Of a DNA stretch of 64,000 nt, positions 16,680 through 25,050 are shown piece by piece. Made by a program: the position numbers and the translations under genes. The stretch comes from Synechococcus sp. JA-3-3Ab. GTDB lineage: Bacteria > Cyanobacteriota > Cyanobacteriia > Thermostichales > Thermostichaceae. A model generated the notes under the pieces. It was not told the DNA's origin. It searched no databases and saw only the letters and a list, made by a program, of their open reading frames with translations. The stretch spans positions 2,501,001 to 2,565,000 of the forward strand of contig NC_007775.1 in NCBI RefSeq assembly GCF_000013205.1, given 5' to 3'. The stretch's first letter is position 1; each line of letters opens with the position of its first letter.

Positions 16680-18407
16680 TCACTGGGGCAGAATCAGTTC
16701 TCCGCGGCGTCCCAGGGGATCGGTCAGAACACTGCCGGTGGGGCCTTTGATTTGAATGGTGCAGCGGCTGCCGGACACTTCGATGACGTTGTAGTTAGGC
16801 ACTGCCAGCTCCAAGAAGCGCAGGTTGCCCGTTGTTACGCCAGGGATCCCGCTCACCTCTGGATTGGCAGGGTTCACAGGGGCCAGAAAGCCATTCACAA
16901 TCCGGTAGTAGAGGCGGCTGGCGTTGGGGATCCCTAGGCGATTCCCTTCTTCATCGATGCTTAAAGCGGTAACACTCCGTCCCGTGGGGCCAGTCCATAC
17001 TTCCCAAATGGGGTTGCTGCTGCCGGGGTTGACCTGGCCGATAAAGCCGGCGTGGTTGTTGCCCGTCAAGAACACCACGTTGCGGATGTTGTTGCTCTCG
17101 ATAAAGTCAATGACTTCCTGCCGCTCCAGCCAGTAGCCTTCCCAAACATCGTTGGAGCGGAAATAGGTCACCGTGATGGGAAACTCGCTGACGATGAACT
17201 TGTAGGTGGCGGTGGAGTTGCGCAGGCCGTTGAACAGCCACTGCTTCTGCGGCTCTCCCAAGAGGGTGCGCGGCGTGCGGCGCAGCAGGTTAAACAGCGC
17301 CTGTTCGGATCCCGGCGGGCCGAAGAAAAGGGTCTCCTGCTCGGGCGTGAGGCGGATGCCGGCCAGCTCCAAAAAGCGCTGACGAGTCAGGCCGGGGGGC
17401 AAGATGGGCAGGATGGGGGTCACGGCAGCCAAGTCGCGGTACTGGCGCAGGTCGAGAATGAAGACTTCGGCATTGGCCCCGTAGCGGAAGCTGCGAAACA
17501 GCCGATCCCGGCTATCCACCCCCGGCACATCCGTCAAATTCGGGTTCATGGGGCTGTATTCAAAAAAGGCTTGGTAGCCTAACACTCGAAGATCTTCCAC
17601 ATCGCGGGTTTGCCCGGTGGTGTCGTTCAGCTGAGTGGCCCGGCCACCGCGGGCCTTCTGGCCACTGTAGTTGTCAATCACCTCGTGATCGTCCCAGTTG
17701 ACAACAAAAGCAGTCCGGCCAAACAGTTGCACGAACTCTCGTCCGGCATAGTTGGGATCCCGCTGATCCCGATAGAGGCTGCGGTAAAACTCCAGGTTGC
17801 CGATGGGATCCAGCCCCAGCCAAAAGCGATCCGCGTAAACGGTGTCGCCGTTGAAGGAGATGAAATCGATATCGCCGCGGTTAACCTCGGCCAATAGGGC
17901 TGCCCCAATGGGAAAAGGAGGCTCATTGGCGCAGCTAATGTGCAAGAAGCGGATGGGCCGCCCATCGCCCGCAGCCGGCAGGGTGCGGAACTGGCCCACA
18001 GGGCTGGTAAGCCCCTCGCTGACAAAACGGTAGAAATAGCGCTGCGCCGGCCTCAGGCCGGTAACGACGGCCCGGGCAATGTAGTCGCCCGGCTCGGTGC
18101 GGTAGTTGCGACCGGCCACGCGGCAGGCAGTCAGCGAAACCTGCTGCAGAATGGGGCTGAACTCGGCATTTTCCGCCACCTGCAGCGTCACAGGCACCGT
18201 ATCCACGCTGCTGGCCGGCACCACCCGCGTGGAAAGCACCGCCCCCTCAGCGGTGGGATCCCCGGCAAACACCCCTTGGGGAAATCCGGGCTCTCCCAGC
18301 GGCGGGATGGAAGAACTGGAGTTGCCCCCACAGGCGGCCAGGGCAGCTGCCCCACCGCCAAACATCAGCAACTGCAGGAAAAAGCGACGGGAACGCAGGG
18401 AACTCAT
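16680..18407 (-). CDS. PhoD-like alkaline phosphatase/phosphodiesterase, exported lipoprotein
   Basis: About 575 residues. The N-terminus MSSLRSRRFFLQLLMFGGG combines a twin-arginine-like signal (SRRFFLQ) with a lipobox ending AALAAC, so export and lipid anchoring are likely. A PhoD N-terminal beta-domain (PQGVFAGDPTAEGAVLSTRV) precedes the metallophosphatase core: FLHISCAN, FISFNGDTVYADRF, FVVNWDDHEVIDNY, and later VVFLTGNNHAGFIG. The Asp, Asn and His residues in these motifs are the expected metal ligands. The enzyme would release phosphate from organic esters at the cell surface. ATG at 18407 begins the signal peptide; upstream codons are not needed. Confidence 0.88.
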   Translation of the reverse strand: MSSLRSRRFFLQLLMFGGGAAALAACGGNSSSSIPPLGEPGFPQGVFAGDPTAEGAVLSTRVVPASSVDTVPVTLQVAENAEFSPILQQVSLTACRVAGRNYRTEPGDYIARAVVTGLRPAQRYFYRFVSEGLTSPVGQFRTLPAAGDGRPIRFLHISCANEPPFPIGAALLAEVNRGDIDFISFNGDTVYADRFWLGLDPIGNLEFYRSLYRDQRDPNYAGREFVQLFGRTAFVVNWDDHEVIDNYSGQKARGGRATQLNDTTGQTRDVEDLRVLGYQAFFEYSPMNPNLTDVPGVDSRDRLFRSFRYGANAEVFILDLRQYRDLAAVTPILPILPPGLTRQRFLELAGIRLTPEQETLFFGPPGSEQALFNLLRRTPRTLLGEPQKQWLFNGLRNSTATYKFIVSEFPITVTYFRSNDVWEGYWLERQEVIDFIESNNIRNVVFLTGNNHAGFIGQVNPGSSNPIWEVWTGPTGRSVTALSIDEEGNRLGIPNASRLYYRIVNGFLAPVNPANPEVSGIPGVTTGNLRFLELAVPNYNVIEVSGSRCTIQIKGPTGSVLTDPLGRRGELILPQ

Positions 18408-18671
18408 ACAGCTAACCTCGGCGACGCAGGCAAATGTAAAGGGATCCGCAACAACGGCCAACCGCCCTCAGTCAAGCATTTTTGCGCCCAAACTGAGGTT
18501 GTGGGCCGGTGAAAACTGGGTTAGCTTCTGTTTAAGAACGCCGACCTCCGTGCGCCGGCTTTTCACAACCCTTGCTGAGAAGGCTAAAATTCCATTAAGG
18601 TTTTTTGCTTTTTGGCTCTGTTTTCCGGTTTTGCGTTCTAGAACCTCTTGTTGACCCAAGGAGGGATCGTC

Positions 18672-18953
18672 GTGGCTACGGAGACTCTGGTTAAGCCTTC
18701 TGTAACCCCGAAGCACATGCCCATGTACCGGGTGTTGCTGCACAACGACGATGTCAACACCATGGAGTACGTGGTGCAGGTGCTGGTGAAGGTGATCCCA
18801 TCGATGCTGCCGCCGCAAGCCACCGAAATCATGCTGGAAGCCCACAACAACGGCGTTGCTGTGGTCATCGTGGTGCCGCGGGAGCATGCGGAGTTTTACT
18901 GCGAGCAGTTGCGCCAGCACGGCCTCACCAGCTCGATCGAGCCGGAACGCTAA
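18672..18953 (+). CDS. clpS: ATP-dependent Clp protease adaptor
   Basis: About 93 residues. ClpS hands N-degron substrates to the ClpC/ClpA unfoldase. The core motif is present: MYRVLLHNDDVNTMEYVVQVL, with the substrate-pocket Asn-Asp residues and the following Thr/Met, then ATEIMLEAHNNGVAVV and EHAEFYCEQL. I chose the GTG at 18672 because AAGGAGGG lies six bases upstream; an in-frame TTG at 18648 precedes that ribosome site and is unlikely. The protease gene downstream begins 15 bases after the stop, suggesting one transcript. Confidence 0.93.
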   Translation: MATETLVKPSVTPKHMPMYRVLLHNDDVNTMEYVVQVLVKVIPSMLPPQATEIMLEAHNNGVAVVIVVPREHAEFYCEQLRQHGLTSSIEPER

Positions 18954-18968
18954 CTAGGAGCGGGTTGG

Positions 18969-19763
18969 GTGGGCCTGCAGATTGCCAGACTAAAAGCTTT
19001 TCCATTTCCGCTGCGCCTGTTGCTGTTTTTGGGGATCCCCCTTTTGGCCTGGCTGCCGTGGGTCGGCCTAGGGGGGTTTTTCTTTGGGCGAGAGTACCTC
19101 TGGCTGCCGCTGTATGCCCTGCTGCTCCTTTGGCTGTGGCTGTGGGGATCCGGGTTTGCCGCCTATGGCTTAGACAAGAGTTGGGCCTGCCGGGCTGGGA
19201 TCCTCTGGGGCCTGGGGATGGGTGTTGGCGGGCTTTTTCTGCTCTTTGGCCTAGAGGGTGCCCTGGGCTGGCTGAGCTGGCAGCCGGTGGCAGGGGGATC
19301 CCTGCTCGGCTATGGCTTGCTGGGGTTAGGGGTGGGCCTGGCGGTGGCGCTGGCGGAAGAGCTGTTGTTCCGCGGTTGGCTGCTGCAGGAGATGGCCTTG
19401 GACTACGGCTGGACAAGCGCTCTGTGGGGATCCAGCCTTCTCTTTGCTTTGGCCCATTTCTTAAAGCCGCTGGCGGAGATTCTCGCCACCTGGCCCCAGT
19501 TTCCGGGGCTATGGCTGATGGGCTTGCTGCTGGCCCAGGCCAAGGTGTGGAACCAAAACAAGCTAGGACTCAGCCTGGGGCTGCACGCCGGCTGGGTGTG
19601 GGGCATCACCTGGGTCAACAACTTGGCTTGGATCGAATACACCGGCAAAGCGCCAGAGTGGCTCACCGGCATCGGCGGCAACCCGCTGGCCGGCTTGATG
19701 GGCCTGTTCTTCCTAGTCGGCACCTTCCTTGTTCTCAAGAGGTTGGCTGCCGGCAGAAGCTGA
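18969..19763 (+). CDS. CPBP (CAAX-like) intramembrane metalloprotease
   Basis: A 264-residue, almost entirely hydrophobic protein with about eight membrane segments. The Abi/CPBP catalytic motifs are visible: EELLFRGW at about 122-129 (the EExxxR motif), FALAHF at about 158-163 and GLHAGWVWG near 206. Family members cleave proteins within membranes or act in bacteriocin immunity; the substrate here is unknown. It starts with GTG 15 bases after clpS, so a combined role in proteolysis is possible though not shown. Confidence 0.85.
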   Translation: MGLQIARLKAFPFPLRLLLFLGIPLLAWLPWVGLGGFFFGREYLWLPLYALLLLWLWLWGSGFAAYGLDKSWACRAGILWGLGMGVGGLFLLFGLEGALGWLSWQPVAGGSLLGYGLLGLGVGLAVALAEELLFRGWLLQEMALDYGWTSALWGSSLLFALAHFLKPLAEILATWPQFPGLWLMGLLLAQAKVWNQNKLGLSLGLHAGWVWGITWVNNLAWIEYTGKAPEWLTGIGGNPLAGLMGLFFLVGTFLVLKRLAAGRS

Positions 19764-19778
19764 GCAGCGCCGCAGCAT

Positions 19779-19815
19779 CTCCCCTCTCCCTGAGGGAGAG
19801 GGGCTGGGGGTGAGG
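19779..19815. repeat. GC-rich palindromic intergenic repeat, copy A
   Basis: A short repeat beginning CTCCCCTCTCCCT, centred on a palindrome (CCCTCTCCCTGAGGGAGAGGG) and ending GGCTGGGGGTGAGGG. The same unit occurs at 26305-26341, with a half unit at 26346-26373. All copies lie between genes at 3' ends. The palindrome could fold in RNA. Confidence 0.7.
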
Positions 19816-19823
19816 GCCGCCAT

Positions 19824-21311
19824 CTAGGTCGAGACAACTGAAGATTCCGGGATCCCTTCCTCCGCCCAAGGGCCGTTCTCATAGTAGGCGGCCACCCTCT
19901 CCCGGTCGGGCTGGGTTAGCAGGCTGACCACCACCAGCACGGCTGTGCCGGCGACCACCGCCGGGATGACCGGCAGCCAGCCGCCCGTCCAGCCTTTGGG
20001 CAACAGGCCCGACAGCCAGCCCAAGGTGAGGCCGCTGGAGACCAAAGCTCCGGCCACGGCCCCGGCGCGAGTCGCCCGCTTCCAGTACAGGCCGGCGATC
20101 AAGACGGGAAAGAGCATGGCGTTGCCCTGGAAGCTCCAGGTGGCAATCTGGGCAATCAGCCCCGGCGGCCTGACGGCAATGGCAAAGGAGACCAGCCCAA
20201 TCCCCAGCACCACCCAGCGGCCCAACAGCTCCTCCTGGTGCGGGGAAAGCGGGCGCTTGAGGAAGGTGACCACCAGATCCCGCGTCACTAGGGAGCTGGC
20301 CGTGAGCAGTTGCGAGTCCGCCGTGGACATCAAAGCCGCCAGCGCGGCTGTAATCACCACTGCCGCCACGCCGCTGGGCAAGCTCTGCAACATCAGCGGC
20401 ATGATCTGGTCCGGCTGCTGCAGGTTAGGAAAAGCCAACCGGCCCCAGACGCCAATGAGGGCTGCCGGGAAAAACACCAGCAGAATGAGCAGCGGCCAGA
20501 CCACCATCAGAGTCTGGAAGGGACGGGCACTTTTGGCCATGTAGAAGCGCTGGAAAAATTGGGGAAAAAGGGGCGTGGCCATGAAAAACAGCAGTTGGTT
20601 GCCCAGCAGGGTCTGCCAGCTCCAGCGCCCCTGCGGGCCGGGCAAGCTCAGCCAGGGATCCAGTTCGCTACCCGCTTCTCTCCCTAGGGAGAAAGCCACT
20701 GCAACAAAGGCCACCCCCATCCCCAAAATCAAGATGATCCCCTGCACCACGTCCGTCCAGACCACCGCCTGGGATCCGCCAAAGAGCACATACCCCAAGA
20801 TCACCAGCGCCACCACCACCGCCAGGGGCCAATAGGGGATCCCCTCCCCCCACACCGCCGCCAGGGTGCGGGCTCCGCCAATGATCTGAATGCTGATGTA
20901 GGGGGCGGTAAACATCAGGGCGCTAAGGCAGTAGAGTAGAGCCAAAAGAGGGCTGTTGAAGCGGTGGCCGAAAAACTCGGAAGGGGTGATGAAGCCAAAG
21001 TGTTGGGCTGCTAGCCATACCCGGTAGCCCACCCACAAAAACAGCCCCGAAATGAAGGCGGTGGTCACTCCCACCCCCAGGAAGATCCCTAGGCCGTGGG
21101 TATAGGCATCCGCTGGCACCCCAATGAAGGTAAAGGCACTGAGCAGCGTCGCCAGCGTCGTCAAGGTTAGAGCCAGGGATCCCAGACCCCGCCCCGCCAA
21201 AAAGTAGCTCACCGGATCCCGACCGCTGTGGCGGTAGCTCCACCAGCCAATGGCCGCCAACAGCAGCAGGTACACCCCAACCACACCCAAACTCAAAACC
21301 GTGTCACCCAT
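19824..21311 (-). CDS. Sodium:solute symporter family protein
   Basis: About 495 residues with 12-13 predicted membrane helices, typical of the SSS family, which imports organic acids, sugars, amino acids or vitamins with sodium. Diagnostic stretches are YFLAGRGLGSLALTLT, LSAFTFIGVPADAY, FITPSEFFGHRFNSP and AALAALMSTADSQLLTASSLVTRD. The substrate cannot be named. The ATG at 21311 overlaps the end of a small membrane protein gene by 8 bases; such small partners are common for this family. Confidence 0.88.
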   Translation of the reverse strand: MGDTVLSLGVVGVYLLLLAAIGWWSYRHSGRDPVSYFLAGRGLGSLALTLTTLATLLSAFTFIGVPADAYTHGLGIFLGVGVTTAFISGLFLWVGYRVWLAAQHFGFITPSEFFGHRFNSPLLALLYCLSALMFTAPYISIQIIGGARTLAAVWGEGIPYWPLAVVVALVILGYVLFGGSQAVVWTDVVQGIILILGMGVAFVAVAFSLGREAGSELDPWLSLPGPQGRWSWQTLLGNQLLFFMATPLFPQFFQRFYMAKSARPFQTLMVVWPLLILLVFFPAALIGVWGRLAFPNLQQPDQIMPLMLQSLPSGVAAVVITAALAALMSTADSQLLTASSLVTRDLVVTFLKRPLSPHQEELLGRWVVLGIGLVSFAIAVRPPGLIAQIATWSFQGNAMLFPVLIAGLYWKRATRAGAVAGALVSSGLTLGWLSGLLPKGWTGGWLPVIPAVVAGTAVLVVVSLLTQPDRERVAAYYENGPWAEEGIPESSVVST

Positions 21312-21534
21312 CTCTAGGCCAGCAAACGCGCACAATGTAGAGGTTCAAGGGCACCAGCAGCAACATGGCCAACCCCGCCCCCCAGTACCAAGCCGGGATC
21401 CCCAATAGCTGCGGCTGGGCGGAGCGCACGCCCACCCAGGTCAATAGCCACAGCAGGGGATAGATCCCCCACACCCAAGCTTGCCGCAGCCGCCCAAAGC
21501 GCAAAAGGCCAGCGGCGGGATCCTGTTCGAGCAT
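21304..21534 (-). CDS. Small two-helix membrane protein, partner of the symporter
   Basis: A 76-residue protein with two hydrophobic helices (VWGIYPLLWLLTWVGV and WYWGAGLAMLLLVPLNLYIV). It overlaps the start of the sodium:solute symporter gene by 8 bases, so the two are translationally coupled. Small two-helix proteins of DUF997 or DUF3311 type sit in this position before many SSS transporters, and this one has the same size and layout. An accessory subunit role is an inference. Confidence 0.65.
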   Translation of the reverse strand: MLEQDPAAGLLRFGRLRQAWVWGIYPLLWLLTWVGVRSAQPQLLGIPAWYWGAGLAMLLLVPLNLYIVRVCWPRDG

Positions 21535-21674
21535 CCTCCGACCTCCTGCTGTGCAGGTGCATCTTCAGCGGGACTTCATTTTAAAGCAGGATGGCTCGAT
21601 TAACCTGGTATTAGCCCCGCGGCAGGGTCGAGGCAGCCAGCCGCCGAGATTCCCCTTTTCGATGATCCAGAGAC

Positions 21675-22826
21675 TTGAGATTGCTTTTTCCTTCCTCCCC
21701 CGCTGACAACGCCGGCAGGCCGGGATCCTGCCGCGGCGAACAAGAGCGGCCCTACTGGCTGGCTTGGGCGCAGATTAAGGGCATCGGCCCGCACCGGCTC
21801 AAACGGCTGGCGGAGTTTTTTGGATCCCTGAAGCAGGCCTGGCAGGCGGACGCCCTGGACCTGCAGCAGGTAGAAGGCATCGGCCCTACCTTGGCCCAGG
21901 CAATTGTCTCTGCCCGGCCTGGCCTCGATCCTGAGGAGATCCTGGAGCAGACCCAAAAGCCTGGGATCCCTTTCCTAACCCCGGCGGATCCCGGCTATCC
22001 GCCGCTGCTGTGGGAGCTGCCGGATCCGCCGCCCCTTCTCTATGTCTTAGGGGAATGCCCCGATTGGCAGCAGCCGGCCATTGCTGTTGTCGGCACCCGC
22101 GCCCCCACCTCCTACGGTCGGCTCTGGACTCAGAAAGTTAGTGCCGCCCTGGCAGAAGCCGGCTGTGTGGTGGTCTCGGGGCTGGCCACCGGGATCGACG
22201 GCATTGCCCACCAGGCCTGCCTAGAGGCAGGCGGCAAGACAGTGGCCGTGGTGGGAACGGGGGTGGATCAGGTTTACCCCGCCCACCATCGCTCCCTCTA
22301 CCGGCGCATCTTGGAGCAAGGAGCCGTCCTCAGCGAATATCCTCCCGGCACGCCGCCGGCCAAGGAGCACTTTCCCCAGCGCAACCGCATCATCGCCGGC
22401 CTCTGCCGCGCCACCTTGGTGATGGAGGCCCCAGAGCGCTCGGGGGCGCTGATTACCGCCCACCTGGCCAACCACTACGGTCGGGAAGTGTACGCCCTAC
22501 CGGGGAATATCGACACAGCGGCGGCCCGCGGCTGTCTGCAGCTCATCCGCAACGGCGCCGGCATGATCCTGGGGATTGAGGAGCTGCTCCAAGAGCTGGA
22601 TTTGGTTCAGGGATCCCCTCCCCCAGAACAGCCCCCCTCCTTCGGCCCCAGCGATCCCCAGCAGCAGCTTCTCTGGCAGCTCCTGGGCAACGAAATCCTC
22701 AGCCTCGACGCCCTGGTCCAGGCCACCCAGATGGACATTGCCACCCTCTCCAGCACCCTGCTGCTTATGGAACTGGAAGGCTGGCTGGTGCAACTGCCGG
22801 GGATGCGCTACCAGCGGGCTCGCTGA
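21675..22826 (+). CDS. dprA: DNA processing protein A (natural transformation)
   Basis: DprA protects incoming single-stranded DNA and loads RecA during natural transformation. The 383-residue protein has an N-terminal helix-hairpin-helix/SAM-like part (IKGIGPHRLKRLAEFFG, VEGIGPTLAQAIV), then the Rossmann DprA core: AVVGTRAPTSYGR, VVSGLATGIDGIAHQACLEAGGKTVAVVGTG, YPAHHRSLY, FPQRNRIIAGL and SGALITAHLA. A C-terminal winged-helix-like domain (QQQLLWQLLGNEILSLDALV) completes it. The start is a TTG at 21675. The complete domain set suggests the organism is, or was, naturally transformable. Confidence 0.92.
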   Translation: MRLLFPSSPADNAGRPGSCRGEQERPYWLAWAQIKGIGPHRLKRLAEFFGSLKQAWQADALDLQQVEGIGPTLAQAIVSARPGLDPEEILEQTQKPGIPFLTPADPGYPPLLWELPDPPPLLYVLGECPDWQQPAIAVVGTRAPTSYGRLWTQKVSAALAEAGCVVVSGLATGIDGIAHQACLEAGGKTVAVVGTGVDQVYPAHHRSLYRRILEQGAVLSEYPPGTPPAKEHFPQRNRIIAGLCRATLVMEAPERSGALITAHLANHYGREVYALPGNIDTAAARGCLQLIRNGAGMILGIEELLQELDLVQGSPPPEQPPSFGPSDPQQQLLWQLLGNEILSLDALVQATQMDIATLSSTLLLMELEGWLVQLPGMRYQRAR

Positions 22827-23136
22827 GGTTGGATCCCTGCCCAGCTTCTCCGATGGGAGCACGACACGTGGGATCCTCGTGGCGCGGGTTGTTCACATGG
22901 GTGCTGACGGGGTAGGCGGCCATGGCCTCTGCCGGGTAGGGGCGGAGCAGGGGCAACAGCAGCTTGGGATCCCGCACCTGTGGATCCAGCCAGAGGTCGT
23001 AGTCGTTTTCCGTCAAAATGGCCGGCATCCGCTCGTGGAAAGGCTCCATCATGGCCGGCGTGTTGAGGATGGCGCAAGTTTCTATCTCCACCCCTTGTGG
23101 GCTGCGCCAGCGCTCCCAAATACCGGCAAAGGCAAA
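22765..23136 (-). pseudogene. SRAP (YedK/HMCES-type) C-terminal remnant, truncated next to IS copy A
   Basis: The minus strand encodes FAFAGIWERWRSPQGVEIET, then MMEPFHERMPAIL, NDYDLWLDP and RPYPAEAMAAYPVSTHVNN. These are the C-terminal half motifs of SOS-response-associated peptidases (SRAP), including the conserved His of HERMP. SRAP proteins form a covalent link to abasic sites in single-stranded DNA through the N-terminal Cys2. That N-terminal half is missing: homology stops exactly where the IS element begins at about 23137, and I find no N-terminal part beyond the element at 23808-23850. The open frame continues into the element only by chance. Confidence 0.8.
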
Positions 23137-23807
23137 CACAAGAGGATAGCTTGCTAGCCCCGCACTTGAGTGCGCGCCGGAAAAGCGCGCTAGCCACTTT
23201 AGTCGCTTACCCATGATGGGGGTCGTTGATATAGTTTCATAGCTCAAACAACCTCTTCCTGACTTCTCCTACCAACACCTTTTTCCTTCTCTTTGGCCAA
23301 AAAATAAGATAAACAACCGCTAGCCCCACACCATGGTTGTAGTGATTGTACCGTTGACTTCCCTCTCGCGCTATCGCTTACTTAGGTTGGAACAAAGAAC
23401 AAAAACAAGAATGCGGTTTTAACCAAAACTTTGTTTTCATTCCAACAGGTCGGTTCAAGGAGCGTATTGCGCAATTATGTCGGCATTATGGCATGGAGTT
23501 TATTGAGGTAGAGGAGGCGTACAGCTCGCAGGCAAGCTTCCTAGATGGGGATGAGCTACCTAATTATGGTGAAAAACCCGACGGGTGGAGACCCGCTGGA
23601 AAGCGTGTCAAGCGGGGCCTGTACCAAACGGCAAAGGGGTGGTTGGTCAACGCTGAGGCAAATGCTGCCGCCAACCTGCTTAAGAAAGTCAGCAGAACCT
23701 TGGGGCTTTGCCTTCAGGAACTGTCTAGAGGCGCTTTGACAACGCCGTTGCGGGTTCTTTTGTGGACTGCGTAAGCATCCCCCGCCTTTAGGCGGTGGGA
23801 GTGTCAA
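23137..23807 (+). mobile_element. Internally deleted IS200/IS605-family element, copy A
   Basis: About 671 bases, nearly identical to the inverted copy at 53407-54069. The left end has a palindromic stem (around 23156-23178) and the right end a hairpin (CCCCCGCCTTTAGGCGGTGGG, 23778-23798) ending at GTGTCAA, after which the two copies diverge. Between them lies only the last third of tnpB; there is no TnpA gene and no start of TnpB. The boundaries were inferred by comparing the copies and from the SRAP gene fused to its left end. The element cannot move by itself. Confidence 0.8.
23358..23774 (+). pseudogene. tnpB C-terminal remnant in IS copy A
   Basis: The frame is open from a stop at 23355 to the TAA at 23772-23774 and encodes the end of a TnpB (RNA-guided nuclease of IS200/IS605 elements): GWNKEQKQE, NQNFVFIPTGRFKERIAQL, MEFIEVEEAYSSQASFLD, RVKRGLYQTAKGWLVNAEA and SRGALTTPLRVLLWTA. 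The RuvC-III region that normally reads NADxNGAxN here reads NAEANAAAN, so a Glu sits where the catalytic Asp is usual. Without the N-terminal and RuvC-I parts it cannot be an active nuclease. The 3' end and the right-end hairpin would be where the guide (omega) RNA of the parent element was encoded. Confidence 0.8.
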
Positions 23808-23850
23808 TACTCAGGCGATACTGGAAAAGCTCTTCTCCAGGGATCCCATC

Positions 23851-24636
23851 ATGCCTCACGCCAGTGCCTTTCTCGAGGTGATCCCCGCCATCGACCTTTT
23901 ACAAGGCCGCGCCGTGCGTCTTTACCAAGGCGATTACGCCCAAGCCGAGCAGGTGGCCGCCGACCCCGTCCAGCAGGCAGAAATCTGGGCCACCCAAGGG
24001 GCGCCTCGCCTGCATGTGGTGGATCTGGACGGGGCCAAAAGCGGGGATCCGGTTAACCTGCCCATCATTGCAGACATTGTCCGCAAACTGGCCATCCCGG
24101 TACAGGTGGGGGGTGGGATCCGATCCCTGGAGCGGGCGCGGCAGTTGCTGGACTTGGGGGTGGAGCGGGTGATCGTCGGCACGGTGGCTGTAGAGGATCC
24201 CGCCCTGCTGGAGGCCATGACCCAGGCTTTGCCGGGACGCATCTGGGTGGGGATCGACGCCCGCCAAGGTCAGGTAGCCACCCGCGGCTGGCTGAGCACC
24301 ACTCCCCTAGCCGCCACCGAGCTGGTGCAACGGGTCCAAGCCCAAGGGGCTGCCGGGATCATCTACACCGACATTGGCCGGGACGGCACCCTGGCCGGCC
24401 CCAACCTAGAGCAGTTGCGCCAGATCCTGGCTGTCTCCCGCCTGCCGGTTATCGCTTCCGGGGGGATTGGCTCGCTCACCGATTTGCTTGCCCTGCTGAG
24501 CTTGCCGGGTTTGGCCGGAGCCATTCTGGGCAAGGCCCTCTACTCAGGAGCTATCTCCCTGCCAGAGGCGTTGCGCGCCGTGGGGCCGGGCCGCTGGCAA
24601 GATCTGCCGCCAGAAACTGGATCCCGGTGGGCCTAG
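23851..24636 (+). CDS. hisA: 1-(5-phosphoribosyl)-5-[(5-phosphoribosylamino)methylideneamino]imidazole-4-carboxamide isomerase
   Basis: HisA is the (beta/alpha)8 isomerase of histidine synthesis. The 261-residue protein shows VIPAIDLLQGRAVRLYQGDY with the catalytic Asp, RLHVVDLDGAKSG, IPVQVGGGIRS, VERVIVGTVAVEDP, and in the second half IIYTDIGRDGTLAGPN with the second catalytic Asp, then PVIASGGIGSL for phosphate binding. The C-terminus is normal. It stands alone, starting 44 bases after the right end of IS copy A. Confidence 0.95.
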   Translation: MPHASAFLEVIPAIDLLQGRAVRLYQGDYAQAEQVAADPVQQAEIWATQGAPRLHVVDLDGAKSGDPVNLPIIADIVRKLAIPVQVGGGIRSLERARQLLDLGVERVIVGTVAVEDPALLEAMTQALPGRIWVGIDARQGQVATRGWLSTTPLAATELVQRVQAQGAAGIIYTDIGRDGTLAGPNLEQLRQILAVSRLPVIASGGIGSLTDLLALLSLPGLAGAILGKALYSGAISLPEALRAVGPGRWQDLPPETGSRWA

Positions 24637-25050
24637 GGAGAAACAGCCCTGGCAAAACTTTTGCCATACTGGACGGAATCGACATGTAACTGATACATTT
24701 ACGCTGAACACTGCTGAACATCACTGTTCAACTATGCAGCGATAGCATTCTGTTTGTTTCCAAACAGAATGGCGGTATCCCGCAAAGCTTTGAGTAGAAT
24801 ACCCAAAGCGCAGTTTCCGTGTCGTCTTACTACCAATTTTCTGCTTTGCTTTGGCTACCATGTTGGCAGACTCGAAAGTAAACAGAAAGATCAACTGGTA
24901 GTAATCCGTACTGAACATATTATACATTATTTTCAGTATAGTTGAGCTTATTATTGACTAGAGTCATGCTCTAAACAGCTTCTAGGAAACCAACCGGGAA
25001 GGAAGATCTTCCCCAGGCTGACTCTTGTCTAAGCGTTTTTTAGGATAGCC
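24637..25050. other. AT-rich gap of 414 bases with two stem-loops
   Basis: No convincing gene. Right after hisA is the palindrome TGGCAAAACTTTTGCCA (24650-24666), possibly a weak terminator. From about 24670 to 24960 the DNA is markedly more AT-rich than its surroundings. It holds a perfect 11-base inverted repeat with a 4-base loop (CATTCTGTTTG...CAAACAGAATG, 24746-24771) and repeated GAACA-type words around 24705-24730. A 68-codon minus-strand frame (24721-24927) has no resemblance to anything I know. The island may be the decayed end of a mobile element. Confidence 0.4.

Noticed and set aside
24721-24927. 68-codon minus-strand frame in the AT-rich gap
   Set aside because: No ribosome site and no resemblance to known proteins. 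Its 11-base stem suggests non-coding or remnant DNA.
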